Shown piece after piece: positions 1 through 6,794 of a stretch of 9,206 bases of DNA (position 1 is the stretch's first letter; every line of letters starts with the position of its first letter). The stretch spans positions 1 through 9,206 of the forward strand of contig JAHQWS010000056.1 of assembly GCA_029856295.1 (NCBI GenBank), written 5' to 3'. The notes under the pieces were generated by a model that saw only the letters and a program-made list of their open reading frames with translations, was not told where the DNA came from and searched no databases. Source of the stretch: Promethearchaeia archaeon (lineage in GTDB: Archaea; Asgardarchaeota; Lokiarchaeia; Sigyniarchaeales; SOKP01). Made by a program: the position numbers and the translations under genes.

Positions 1-167
1 GATGTAGTTAGACCGAATTTTTTAGGAGTTTTGTGGGTTCCATTCTTAAATTCCGGGTTTTTACATATAAACGCTTCTACCCTTTTACTTTTCCTTGGGC
101 GAGTACCATTCGTAGAAACAATCCAACTACCGCAGAGGGGGCACTTGATTTGAACTTGTCCTAGCAT
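1..167 (-). CDS. Zinc-ribbon protein, probable IS transposase N-terminus (3' end outside window)
   Basis: The reverse strand reads an open frame from ATG at 167 to the left edge (55 codons), so only the amino end is visible. It begins MLGQVQIKCPLCGS and has a CPLC knuckle (C9, C12) followed by basic residues and a second half with C35 and H45, giving a compact zinc ribbon. A short N-terminal zinc ribbon followed by a basic, aromatic stretch is the usual opening of InsA-like and related transposases, where it binds DNA at the element ends. That assignment is inference, because the catalytic domain lies outside the window. The frame stays open upstream to 290, but no ATG occurs there. A TATA-like box centred about 27 bases before ATG 167 favours this start and a leaderless transcript. 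It could instead be another zinc-ribbon DNA-binding protein. Confidence 0.5.
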   Translation of the reverse strand, partial: MLGQVQIKCPLCGSWIVSTNGTRPRKSKRVEAFICKNPEFKNGTHKTPKKFGLTT

Positions 168-185
168 CAGTTCTACTACGCCTTT

Positions 186-200
186 TATTATTATAACTAA
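186..200 (-). promoter_or_regulatory. TATA-like box for the zinc-ribbon gene
   Basis: On the reverse strand the sequence TTAGTTATAATAATA lies about 19-33 bases before ATG 167. The spacing suits an archaeal TATA box driving a transcript that begins at or very near the start codon, and no Shine-Dalgarno sequence is visible before that ATG. Confidence 0.35.
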
Positions 201-480
201 ATCCCTAAAAATTGGAATCAAGTTCTTTTTTTTTCTACCAACAATATTAAAAATATGGGAGATTAATAGAAAAAGCTTTTTGATGGAAAATTAGGATATT
301 CATGATAATTTGACAAATGTATTGCTATTTAAATGCACACCGACAATATCCCTTGATTTACGGCAGAGTGATATTCCAAAAACGAGGTGAAAGGTTGAAA
401 AAAACGGATAGAACTCCTTAGCTCACGAAATTAGATGAAAGAGTTTATAATTTATCATTCATTTGGAAAATTAGTCAAAT

Positions 481-490
481 TTTTAATATT
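481..490 (+). promoter_or_regulatory. TATA-like box for the sulfatase gene
   Basis: The run TTTTAATATT is centred about 26 bases before ATG 512. No purine-rich ribosome binding site precedes the ATG (the bases are TTTTCAATTAAC), so the mRNA is probably leaderless. A second box, TTTATAATTTAT, at about 443-454 could serve a transcript with a leader of roughly 40 bases. Confidence 0.4.
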
Positions 491-511
491 TACGCTATAT
501 TTTCAATTAAC

Positions 512-1861
512 ATGAGCAAAAAACCTAACATTATATCATTCATAACTCACGATCAAGGTCAATTTATCGGGTGTTATGATACACCTCAAATGCCCAACTC
601 CTTACATACTCCAAATTTGGATAGCTTAGCAGCAAAAGGTGTAAGATTTACAAATTATTTTTGCACTGCTCCTCAATGTAGTCCTAGCCGAGGAAGTATT
701 CAAACATCATTATACCCTCATCAGAATGGATTGATGGGACTTGTTAATAGAGGATGGACATTGCCACTTGAAAATAAGACGTTAGCAATGTATTTAAAAG
801 AAAATGGATATTCAACTCATCTAATAGGTTTACAGCATGAAAGCCAAAAACCATCTGCTTTAGGTTATGATACCATTAGTGAAAGATTTTTTCATAAAAA
901 TCTCGAAATCGGATTTATGTATAATTGTAAATTAGTAGAAGACACATGTTTGAAGTTTTTTCGCGAACATAAAGAAGATGATAATCCATTTTATTTAAAT
1001 ATTGGAGTAGAAGAAGTTCATAGACCTTTTCGAAATTGGGGAGAACCAGCAGATCCTACATCCGTCAAAGTTCCTCCTTTTCTACCTGACAATGAAATTT
1101 TTAGAAAAGAACTCGCAGAATATTATGGAGCAATAAATAGGGTAGATAATACAATTGGGAAAATTATAAGGATGTTGGAAGAGACAGATTTAAAAAAAGA
1201 TACGCTCTTTATTTATACGACTGATCATGGAAGCCCCTTCCCAAGAGCAAAAGGTACTTTATATGACCCTGGAATTAAAACTAGTCTTATAATGTACCAA
1301 CCAGATTCAAAAATATTTAATGGAGGTAAAGTAATTGATAGCCTGCTAAGTAATATCGATTACCTTCCTACCTTACTTGATCTGATTGGAGCAAAAATCC
1401 CTGCGGAAATTGAAGGTAAGAGTTTTGTACCTATATTAAAGGGAGAAAAAGCGCAAGTGAGAACAGAAATTTATGTAGAAAAAACGTATCATGATGTTTA
1501 CGACCCAATGCGTGGAATTAGAATTCAAAATTATAAATACATCAAAAATTTTGAAGATATAGATACTTTATATGTGATGCCATTACCGATGCTTATGGTC
1601 CCTTCAGGTAAATTCTTAAAGGACAAATATAATAAACCCAGAGCAAAAGAAGAGCTATATGATATACAAAAAGACCCTCATGAAAGAAATAATATAATAA
1701 ATAATCCAGAATATAAGGAAATTGCCAATAATTTAAGAAAAAAGCTTGAAGATTGGATGATAAGAACGAAAGATCCACTCCTAAAAGGAAGGGTAAAACC
1801 TCAATCTCAGGAAGCATATGAGAATGATCTTAAGAAAAGAAAGAAGTTAAAAAATTTGTAA
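512..1861 (+). CDS. Cytoplasmic sulfatase, N-sulfoglucosamine sulfohydrolase-like
   Basis: This 449-residue protein is a type I formylglycine sulfatase of the alkaline-phosphatase fold, which hydrolyses sulfate esters or sulfamates. The activation motif CSPSR lies at residues 56-60, with C56 the residue to be oxidised to formylglycine. The stretch that follows ends in HQNG (70-73), as I recall for sulfamidase (heparan N-sulfatase) relatives. Other family landmarks are HDQG at 13-16, where the usual first Asp of the metal pair is His, H170 in VHRPF, and TTDHG at 236-240 with K247 downstream. The C-terminal region has the usual ELYD..KDPHE signature (381-391). No signal peptide or membrane segment is present, so it should act inside the cell on imported substrate. 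It needs a maturase (radical-SAM anSME or FGE) encoded elsewhere. A PLP enzyme follows 53 bases downstream on the same strand. The sulfatase family is secure; the amino-sugar N-sulfate substrate is inference. Confidence 0.88.
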   Translation: MSKKPNIISFITHDQGQFIGCYDTPQMPNSLHTPNLDSLAAKGVRFTNYFCTAPQCSPSRGSIQTSLYPHQNGLMGLVNRGWTLPLENKTLAMYLKENGYSTHLIGLQHESQKPSALGYDTISERFFHKNLEIGFMYNCKLVEDTCLKFFREHKEDDNPFYLNIGVEEVHRPFRNWGEPADPTSVKVPPFLPDNEIFRKELAEYYGAINRVDNTIGKIIRMLEETDLKKDTLFIYTTDHGSPFPRAKGTLYDPGIKTSLIMYQPDSKIFNGGKVIDSLLSNIDYLPTLLDLIGAKIPAEIEGKSFVPILKGEKAQVRTEIYVEKTYHDVYDPMRGIRIQNYKYIKNFEDIDTLYVMPLPMLMVPSGKFLKDKYNKPRAKEELYDIQKDPHERNNIINNPEYKEIANNLRKKLEDWMIRTKDPLLKGRVKPQSQEAYENDLKKRKKLKNL

Positions 1862-1875
1862 CTTTCTTGTTAAAT

Positions 1876-1896
1876 TATTATAAAGAGTTTAAATTG
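1876..1896 (+). promoter_or_regulatory. TATA-like boxes before the threonine synthase-like gene
   Basis: Two AT boxes, ATTATAAAG (about 1877-1885) and GTTTAAATTG (about 1887-1896), precede ATG 1915. The second is centred about 24 bases away. No ribosome binding site is visible before the ATG, so this gene may have its own leaderless transcript as well as readthrough from the sulfatase. Confidence 0.35.
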
Positions 1897-1914
1897 ACAA
1901 ATTTAAGAATAATC

Positions 1915-3201
1915 ATGACAGAGAAACAAAAATTTATTTTTCGATGTTTAAAATGTAATGAAAACTTCAATGAGATAAGTAGCATAATCTCTAACTGTCC
2001 TAAATGCTCAGGTCCTCTATCTGTAGAGATGAATATTGATCTATTAAAAGAATCAATTTCTCAAGAAAAATTCTATAAGCAAAAGATTGACTCAATGTGG
2101 TCTTTTTTTCAATTTCTGCCTTTACTCGATGAAAAGAATATCATTTCACTTATGGAGGGAAACACTCCGACTCTTAAAAGTAATCGTTTATCAAAAAAAT
2201 TTGGTCTTAAAAATTTATATCTCAAGCTTGATTTTCTAAATCCCACAGGTTCGTTTAAAGATCGGCAAATTTCCATGGGAGTAAGTAAAGCCGTCGAATT
2301 GAATAAAACATCGGTGATTACCGTGTCATCTGGAAATGTAGGTGCTGCTGTAGCTGCCTATTCTGCGAGAGCTGGACTAAATAATATTATTCTTATCCCA
2401 TCAATAGCTCCGGAAAGTAAGATCATTCAAATAAAGCAATATGGAGGAAATGTAGTTAAAATTGAGTCTGATTCTACGAAATTCATCTCACAAATTGTCC
2501 AAGATGCGAGTCATAAGTTTGATATGGCAAATTTAATTACTGCAGGAATATACAATCCATTCATCATTAAGGGTGCGAAAACAATTGCTTACGAGATTGC
2601 AATTCAAAGTGAAACCTCTAATCAGGGTTTTCCGGATGTAATAATTATTCCTGTAGGAGGGGCTGGATTGTTAAGTGGGGTATTTGAGGGATTTAAAGAA
2701 TTATATGAATTAGATTTTATCGAAGGTGTTCCAAAACTGTTCGGAATTCAACCTGAAGGATGCGCACCCTTTGTGAAAGCCATTGAAGATGATCTCTCTC
2801 CAGAATATTTATTTCAAAATCCTTGGAAGAATATTAACACGATTAGCACTGCACTTGCTGATGATATACCACTTGATTGTTATACTGGGATACCTGCGAT
2901 CAACAATTCAGGAGGAGATGCAATAGCTGTATCTGATGAGCAAACATTGATTGCTGGAAAACAATTGAGTAATTTAGAGGGTATTTTTGCCGAGCCCTCT
3001 AGTTGTACAACTGTAGCTGCAATTCCAAAATTATTAGAAAAGGATTTGATTCAAGCAGATGAAAATATTTACTGTCTAATAACGGGGAGTGGATTTAAGG
3101 ATATCAAATCCATTGAACCAATGCTTCCAAAATCCATAAATGTTCAAAAAGATTTTGATTGGGAAAGCCTATTCCAAAAGACATTAAAAAATAAGAATTA
3201 G
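1915..3201 (+). CDS. Threonine synthase-family PLP enzyme with N-terminal zinc ribbon
   Basis: From ATG 1915 the product is 428 residues. It opens with a rubredoxin-like zinc ribbon (CLKC at 11-14, CPKC at 28-31), then the fold-type II PLP domain. NPTGSFKDR at 109-117 carries the cofactor lysine K115. SSGN at 138-141 is the substrate and cofactor Asn loop, PVGGAG at 246-251 is the phosphate loop, and ITGSGFKD at 389-396 closes the cofactor pocket. Threonine synthase makes threonine from O-phosphohomoserine, and length and domain order fit the archaeal type. However, the phosphate loop resembles the PVGGGG of threonine dehydratases. The family also includes cysteate synthase and other beta- or gamma-replacement enzymes, so the exact reaction is open. 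The frame extends upstream to TTG 1867, but that N-terminal extension looks non-coding and overlaps the likely promoter, so ATG 1915 is preferred. The gene ends 13 bases from the convergent fusion gene. Confidence 0.8.
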   Translation: MTEKQKFIFRCLKCNENFNEISSIISNCPKCSGPLSVEMNIDLLKESISQEKFYKQKIDSMWSFFQFLPLLDEKNIISLMEGNTPTLKSNRLSKKFGLKNLYLKLDFLNPTGSFKDRQISMGVSKAVELNKTSVITVSSGNVGAAVAAYSARAGLNNIILIPSIAPESKIIQIKQYGGNVVKIESDSTKFISQIVQDASHKFDMANLITAGIYNPFIIKGAKTIAYEIAIQSETSNQGFPDVIIIPVGGAGLLSGVFEGFKELYELDFIEGVPKLFGIQPEGCAPFVKAIEDDLSPEYLFQNPWKNINTISTALADDIPLDCYTGIPAINNSGGDAIAVSDEQTLIAGKQLSNLEGIFAEPSSCTTVAAIPKLLEKDLIQADENIYCLITGSGFKDIKSIEPMLPKSINVQKDFDWESLFQKTLKNKN

Positions 3202-3206
3202 AGAAT

Positions 3207-3214
3207 AAAAAAAA
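3207..3214 (-). terminator. U-tract terminator of the fusion gene
   Basis: Directly after the reverse-strand stop codon (3217-3215) the transcript reads eight consecutive U residues, the usual archaeal intrinsic stop signal. It sits in the 13-base gap between two convergent genes. No hairpin precedes it. Confidence 0.5.
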
Positions 3215-5191
3215 TTAGTCAGACGCAAGATCTTCTAAAAATCCTGCATCAATTTTATTATATTCTTCAGCATATTTAACTCCATATTTTTTACCTGTTT
3301 CTCCATAGATAAGTCTAACCAAAAGATTCACTCTTATGGCATTAGGGACGTCTTCTTCTAATAGCTCAATATAAAGCCGATTTGCTCGAGCTAGCAACAA
3401 ATTCTGATGGAACCAATTTTTAAGGACTGTTTTTTGCTCACTAATAGCTTTTATCTTATTTTCTATGAAATCTGAGATGTCTACATGGAAGTTTATGACA
3501 GTTGGGTTACGCGCAAAAAGATACCTCTCTCCGGGCAAATGAATCTCCAATCCTTCCTCAAAATGTTCAGGATAACATAGATCAAAAGAACTCTGCCAAC
3601 ACGCTTCATTGACTGCCTGGGCTGTGATGACATGGTCCATGTTCTCCTCATCAGTTCCATTTAAATCGAATGAAACTACAATATCGGGCTTATATTTTCT
3701 TATCAAATAGATTAATTTCTTCCGCAATTCCATATAGTCTACTCCAACTAAAGTATCTGTCGGATAATCCATATGAACTATCTCCTCTGCACCCAACCTT
3801 TTAAAAGCCCGTTCCACCTCTTTTCTGTTTCGTTTATAACCTTGCTCTGCGGTAATGCCTACACAATCCCAATAATCGTCTGTGATTCTGACGCATATTA
3901 ACTTATTCCCCTCAGCTGAAAGTTTTGAAAGGGTGCCCCCTGACCAAATAGTAAGATCGTCAGCGTGGGTTCCAAAAGCTAATACCGTTTTATATACAAA
4001 TAAATCTCTGACAGTTTTCCTTACTACTTGCGTAGCATCTTTTCCTATTGATTCCGTTTCATGCCCGATAAACTTTCCATCTACTATATCATCAACCCAT
4101 ACCTGTGGCTTTAAACTATACTGATCTAAGGGAATAAAATAACCTAATGAGTCATTTGAATTTGAGATAAACATTATCTCTTTTTCAGCGTTATTTTCAA
4201 GAATTTTAGTAAATAGTCCTGGGAAAGGCTCACCAGGTAAATGTACAATGTGCAAATTACCTATTCGTATTTTACTAATCGTAGATATCGCATTATTGTC
4301 TTCTTTCAGTTCTCTTTCAAAAATCCCAATCGCAAATAGAAATTGGAAATCTGGATTTTCAAGCTTCATGTCAACTCTTCGATGTCGTATCTCCAGTGGT
4401 GAGTCTTCTAATTTTATTGCCTTAGGAAAGATACTTTGAATCTCTGAAAATACTTCTTTTGCAAATAACTCCATTTTTTCGTACCCTGCTTCACAATAAA
4501 TCGGCGATTGAGATCCACATAATCCCATACCGAATAATGATATCCCCCCGAATTCTTTTTCTATCATATCACATACAAGTCCGGGATAATCTGCTGAAAT
4601 AGATACATTTTCTCTAGTAGTAATCTCTGGTTGGGCAGAAAATGTCCATAGACTGCCAATCACTTTATTATTTGACATAAATTTTACAAGTTTTAGAGCT
4701 CCGTTTAAATCATCTTCTATTCGGTAATTTTCTATAAGTTTTTTCTTGTCTGATTTTGCTAAATAGAGCTCAACATCTTCAAGATTTTGTTCAGCCTCCA
4801 CCACTGCTTGGACTATGCTCTCAATTAAAAAGAATTGATATTTTCTATTAACGCCGCTCACTCCTATAAGGGGCCCCCATAATCCCATAACATCAGGTCC
4901 CGCATGAGTGTGAGTTGCCCATACATAAATTTGTCTTTCTCCATAATCGTAAGCGGATAATCTGTCTCGCACTCTGTCAATAAAATCTGCCATCAATCCA
5001 ATACACTCTACTGAGACTAATGCGATTTTTGTATTTCCGTCGGATAACACCATCGCTCGAGCAAAAATGTGATCATGGACGTCCTTAATTTTAGGTGCCA
5101 TCATCGTTAAAATTCCGGCGATATAAATATCTCCTATTTCAGAAGGAGGAACGATATTTTTCTTGGATGTTCCACATTTCAATACAGTCAT
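3215..5191 (-). CDS. Ceramidase-like / PIG-L (LmbE) deacetylase fusion protein
   Basis: This 658-residue cytoplasmic protein joins two zinc amidohydrolase modules. Residues 1 to about 395 resemble the neutral/alkaline non-lysosomal ceramidase catalytic domain. THTHAGPD at 93-100 holds the first zinc His. SISADYPG at 197-204 follows the region of the second zinc His, which here reads FSAQPE, so Gln187 replaces it. GSQSP at 226-230 matches the nucleophile motif GDVSP with S229 kept. GEPFPG with E321 and LGYFIP with Y351 match the Glu and Tyr ligands. Residues from about 400 to 600 are a PIG-L/LmbE domain: THADDLTIWSGGTL at 408-421 corresponds to AHPDDE..GGTL, with D411 (base) and H409 and D412 (metal). 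MDH at 518-520 supplies the third ligand H520. PIG-L enzymes remove acyl groups from amino sugars such as N-acetylglucosamine conjugates. No signal peptide is visible. It follows the GPH transporter on the same strand, 140 bases downstream, suggesting action on an imported N-acylated compound. The domain families are fairly secure; the substrate is unknown. Confidence 0.82.
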   Translation of the reverse strand: MTVLKCGTSKKNIVPPSEIGDIYIAGILTMMAPKIKDVHDHIFARAMVLSDGNTKIALVSVECIGLMADFIDRVRDRLSAYDYGERQIYVWATHTHAGPDVMGLWGPLIGVSGVNRKYQFFLIESIVQAVVEAEQNLEDVELYLAKSDKKKLIENYRIEDDLNGALKLVKFMSNNKVIGSLWTFSAQPEITTRENVSISADYPGLVCDMIEKEFGGISLFGMGLCGSQSPIYCEAGYEKMELFAKEVFSEIQSIFPKAIKLEDSPLEIRHRRVDMKLENPDFQFLFAIGIFERELKEDNNAISTISKIRIGNLHIVHLPGEPFPGLFTKILENNAEKEIMFISNSNDSLGYFIPLDQYSLKPQVWVDDIVDGKFIGHETESIGKDATQVVRKTVRDLFVYKTVLAFGTHADDLTIWSGGTLSKLSAEGNKLICVRITDDYWDCVGITAEQGYKRNRKEVERAFKRLGAEEIVHMDYPTDTLVGVDYMELRKKLIYLIRKYKPDIVVSFDLNGTDEENMDHVITAQAVNEACWQSSFDLCYPEHFEEGLEIHLPGERYLFARNPTVINFHVDISDFIENKIKAISEQKTVLKNWFHQNLLLARANRLYIELLEEDVPNAIRVNLLVRLIYGETGKKYGVKYAEEYNKIDAGFLEDLASD

Positions 5192-5203
5192 AACTTATTT
5201 TTT

Positions 5204-5216
5204 CCTTTATTTAATT
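5204..5216 (-). promoter_or_regulatory. Possible TATA box and weak RBS of the fusion gene
   Basis: On the reverse strand AATTAAATAAAGG lies 13-25 bases before ATG 5191. The TTAAATAAA part is a reasonable TATA box but is slightly closer than the classical distance. AAAGGA about 11 bases before the ATG could act as a weak ribosome binding site. Transcription from the upstream transporter gene is the alternative. Confidence 0.25.
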
Positions 5217-5264
5217 CTATACTATGTAGTTTAATTAATGGAAAATATTTGAATTCTCGCATTT

Positions 5265-5314
5265 AACTTTTTTTTTTCACGGGAAATGGATAAAATAAAA
5301 TAAAAAAAAAAGTT
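5265..5314. repeat. Inverted repeat with T10 and A10 tracts
   Basis: The left arm at 5265-5277 is AAC followed by ten T. The right arm at 5302-5314 is ten A followed by GTT. They are exact reverse complements over 13 bases, with a 24-base loop. It sits in the 140-base gap between the transporter stop and the fusion start. Read on the minus strand it yields long U-tracts after the transporter. Confidence 0.6.
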
Positions 5315-5323
5315 TAAAAAAAA
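5302..5323 (-). terminator. Double U-tract terminator after the transporter gene
   Basis: Starting 8 bases beyond the reverse-strand stop of the transporter, the transcript contains U8 (5323-5316) and then U10 (5311-5302), followed by more U-rich sequence. This is a strong candidate for archaeal oligo-U termination. It may limit readthrough into the fusion gene. Confidence 0.5.
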
Positions 5324-5331
5324 GATTAAGT

Positions 5332-6717
5332 TTATAAGTGCTTCTGCTTCAAAAATTCTGTATTTTCTGCTACTTTTGCCTTATCTAATTTGTATACTTT
5401 CCAAATGATTATAAATGCTAAGAAGTAGAAGATCATAGGAATCCCTGCCATAAGGAAGCGTATTCCAAATTGTGCTAATAGCGTCTGAGAGTTTTGTCCT
5501 GGAGGTGCACCCGCTATATATCCTGTTAGCGGATGAACTATAGCAAATGAAAACGCTAATATAATTATTGATATTCTTTCAGTAAAAATTCTTATACCTG
5601 ATAGAGTTCCTTCTTGTCGTTTTCCGGTTTTAACAACTATATCATCGATAACGTCTGACATACATGGAAACATGAGGACCCAAAAAGCTCCTATTCCAAA
5701 TCCAATTAATGCAAATAAAATCGTAGTAGCTAGTAAATCACTTACAAAGAAGAATGGAATAAACAAAATTGTTGTTATCAATGTCCCATAAGTAATGGCT
5801 TTCTTATTTCCCGATTTTCGACCCATCCAAATCCAGAACGGGACAGAAATAAGTGTTGCAACAAGATATCCTGCAATCATTACAGTTTCAAGTTCAGGAT
5901 CCGCAGATCCAATGATATATTTATTCCAAAATGGAAGCGACGACAACATCATTACCGTCATAACCGCATGCCCAAGACTTATAAGAATGTAGGCTAAGAA
6001 GTTTCTTTCTCGAATGGAAGAGTTTAACGCTTTCCAGAATGAATCTTTTTCTTTTTGATCTTCCAAAACTTTTAATTGGCGTTCGATCAGTTCCTCATCT
6101 TCTTTCATGCCCTTAAGTGACAGTAAAGCCATAATAAATCCAATAATTGACACCACTAAGGCAGCAAGAATATAAGAAGAGATATCTCCATACACGATTA
6201 TTAAAGGGGGAATTAAGACACCTAAAACAATTCCTGCGACACCCCACACTACATTTTGTGCCCCAGCCTTTGTTCTTTCTTCTACGGTTCTGAATTTATC
6301 AGGGAACAATGCTATGTACTCTACTATAAAAAGGGAATATAAAAACTCAAAAATACATATGGTTACCAATAACCACAGAAACATTCCTATTTGATCTGAG
6401 AACGGTACAGTGAAAATAAACAGGTAAATCCACACAAAAGAAACTGCCCCAATGATGAAAAATGGATATCTTCGACCCCAGCGTTCAGTAAACCCAAATT
6501 TTTTATCAGTAATCCATCCTATGAGGGGATCATTTACCATATTCCAGACTCCATACAGAAGAAAGGCTAAACTTACCCAAAATATAGCTAATAAAAGTTC
6601 GTTTTCATAGTAATCAATTATTCGAACTGAAAATGCTGCGATAAAAAAGTTATCAACAAAGCCACCAATACCATATGAAATATATACAGATTTCGAATGT
6701 TTAGACTTCTCGCTCAT
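5332..6717 (-). CDS. GPH-family (MelB-like) sugar cation symporter, major facilitator superfamily
   Basis: From ATG 6717 this is a 461-residue membrane protein with about twelve hydrophobic segments. A charged central loop (residues about 203-238, rich in Glu and Lys) separates the two six-helix halves. GPH (glycoside-pentoside-hexuronide) signatures are clear: NDPLIGWITDK at 62-72, RWGRRYPF at 79-86, and DVIDD...TGKRQEG at 355-370 in the second half. Members carry sugars, glycosides or uronides with sodium or protons across the cytoplasmic membrane. The longest frame starts at GTG 6726. That GTG is better read as part of a Shine-Dalgarno sequence AAGGTG placed six bases before ATG 6717, so the inner start is chosen. 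Downstream on the same strand lies the ceramidase/PIG-L fusion, and a dehydrogenase is divergent. The cargo cannot be read from the sequence; a sugar derivative used by the neighbouring hydrolases is a reasonable guess. Confidence 0.9.
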   Translation of the reverse strand: MSEKSKHSKSVYISYGIGGFVDNFFIAAFSVRIIDYYENELLLAIFWVSLAFLLYGVWNMVNDPLIGWITDKKFGFTERWGRRYPFFIIGAVSFVWIYLFIFTVPFSDQIGMFLWLLVTICIFEFLYSLFIVEYIALFPDKFRTVEERTKAGAQNVVWGVAGIVLGVLIPPLIIVYGDISSYILAALVVSIIGFIMALLSLKGMKEDEELIERQLKVLEDQKEKDSFWKALNSSIRERNFLAYILISLGHAVMTVMMLSSLPFWNKYIIGSADPELETVMIAGYLVATLISVPFWIWMGRKSGNKKAITYGTLITTILFIPFFFVSDLLATTILFALIGFGIGAFWVLMFPCMSDVIDDIVVKTGKRQEGTLSGIRIFTERISIIILAFSFAIVHPLTGYIAGAPPGQNSQTLLAQFGIRFLMAGIPMIFYFLAFIIIWKVYKLDKAKVAENTEFLKQKHL

Positions 6718-6723
6718 TTCTAA

Positions 6724-6729
6724 CACCTT
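6724..6729 (-). promoter_or_regulatory. Ribosome binding site deciding the transporter start
   Basis: The reverse strand reads AAGGTG TTAGAA ATG. AAGGTG matches the anti-Shine-Dalgarno sequence at six-base spacing from ATG 6717. This explains the upstream in-frame GTG as part of the site and not a start codon. Confidence 0.55.
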
Positions 6730-6756
6730 TTCCTAATTAAAAAATTATAAAAATTT

Positions 6757-6770
6757 TTTTTATAAATAAA
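6757..6770 (-). promoter_or_regulatory. TATA-like box of the transporter gene
   Basis: The reverse strand carries TTTATTTATAAAAA, centred near 6763. Transcription would start near 6737, leaving a short leader that contains the ribosome binding site. The whole 6730-6815 stretch is AT-rich, so other boxes are possible. Confidence 0.35.
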
Positions 6771-6794
6771 GCTATATATTAATTTTTTTTTAGT

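Larger units (their letters stand above)
168..511. other. Intergenic region between the zinc-ribbon gene and the sulfatase
   Basis: These 344 bases separate two divergent genes and contain no convincing gene. Apart from the two gene-proximal TATA-like boxes, there is a further box TATTTAAA near 326-333. It is palindromic enough to work in either direction, and on the reverse strand it would place a start near the ATG at 303. The frame from that ATG closes after 18 codons. If the zinc-ribbon gene belongs to an insertion sequence, one element end should lie in this stretch, but its partner is outside the window and no terminal repeat can be identified. Confidence 0.5.

Noticed and set aside
247..303. 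Minus-strand ATG at 303 placed about 25 bases after a TATTTAAA box
   Set aside because: The frame closes after 18 codons and is not in phase with the zinc-ribbon gene; a frameshifted longer transposase was considered but has no support.
435..515. Small plus-strand frame of 26 codons ending in an ATGA overlap with the sulfatase start
   Set aside because: It spans the probable sulfatase promoter, has no ribosome binding site, and its product is an undistinguished hydrophobic string; the overlap is most likely chance.
1867..1914. Upstream TTG start extending the threonine synthase-like protein by 16 residues
   Set aside because: The extension covers the TATA-like boxes, has no family similarity, and the zinc ribbon begins normally after ATG 1915.
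3882..4439. Plus-strand frames of 80 and 63 codons opposite the fusion gene
   Set aside because: They are shadows of the PIG-L and ceramidase-like coding sequence with no motif or initiation signal.
6718..6726. GTG start for the transporter at 6726
   Set aside because: The GTG belongs to an AAGGTG ribosome binding site correctly spaced from ATG 6717.
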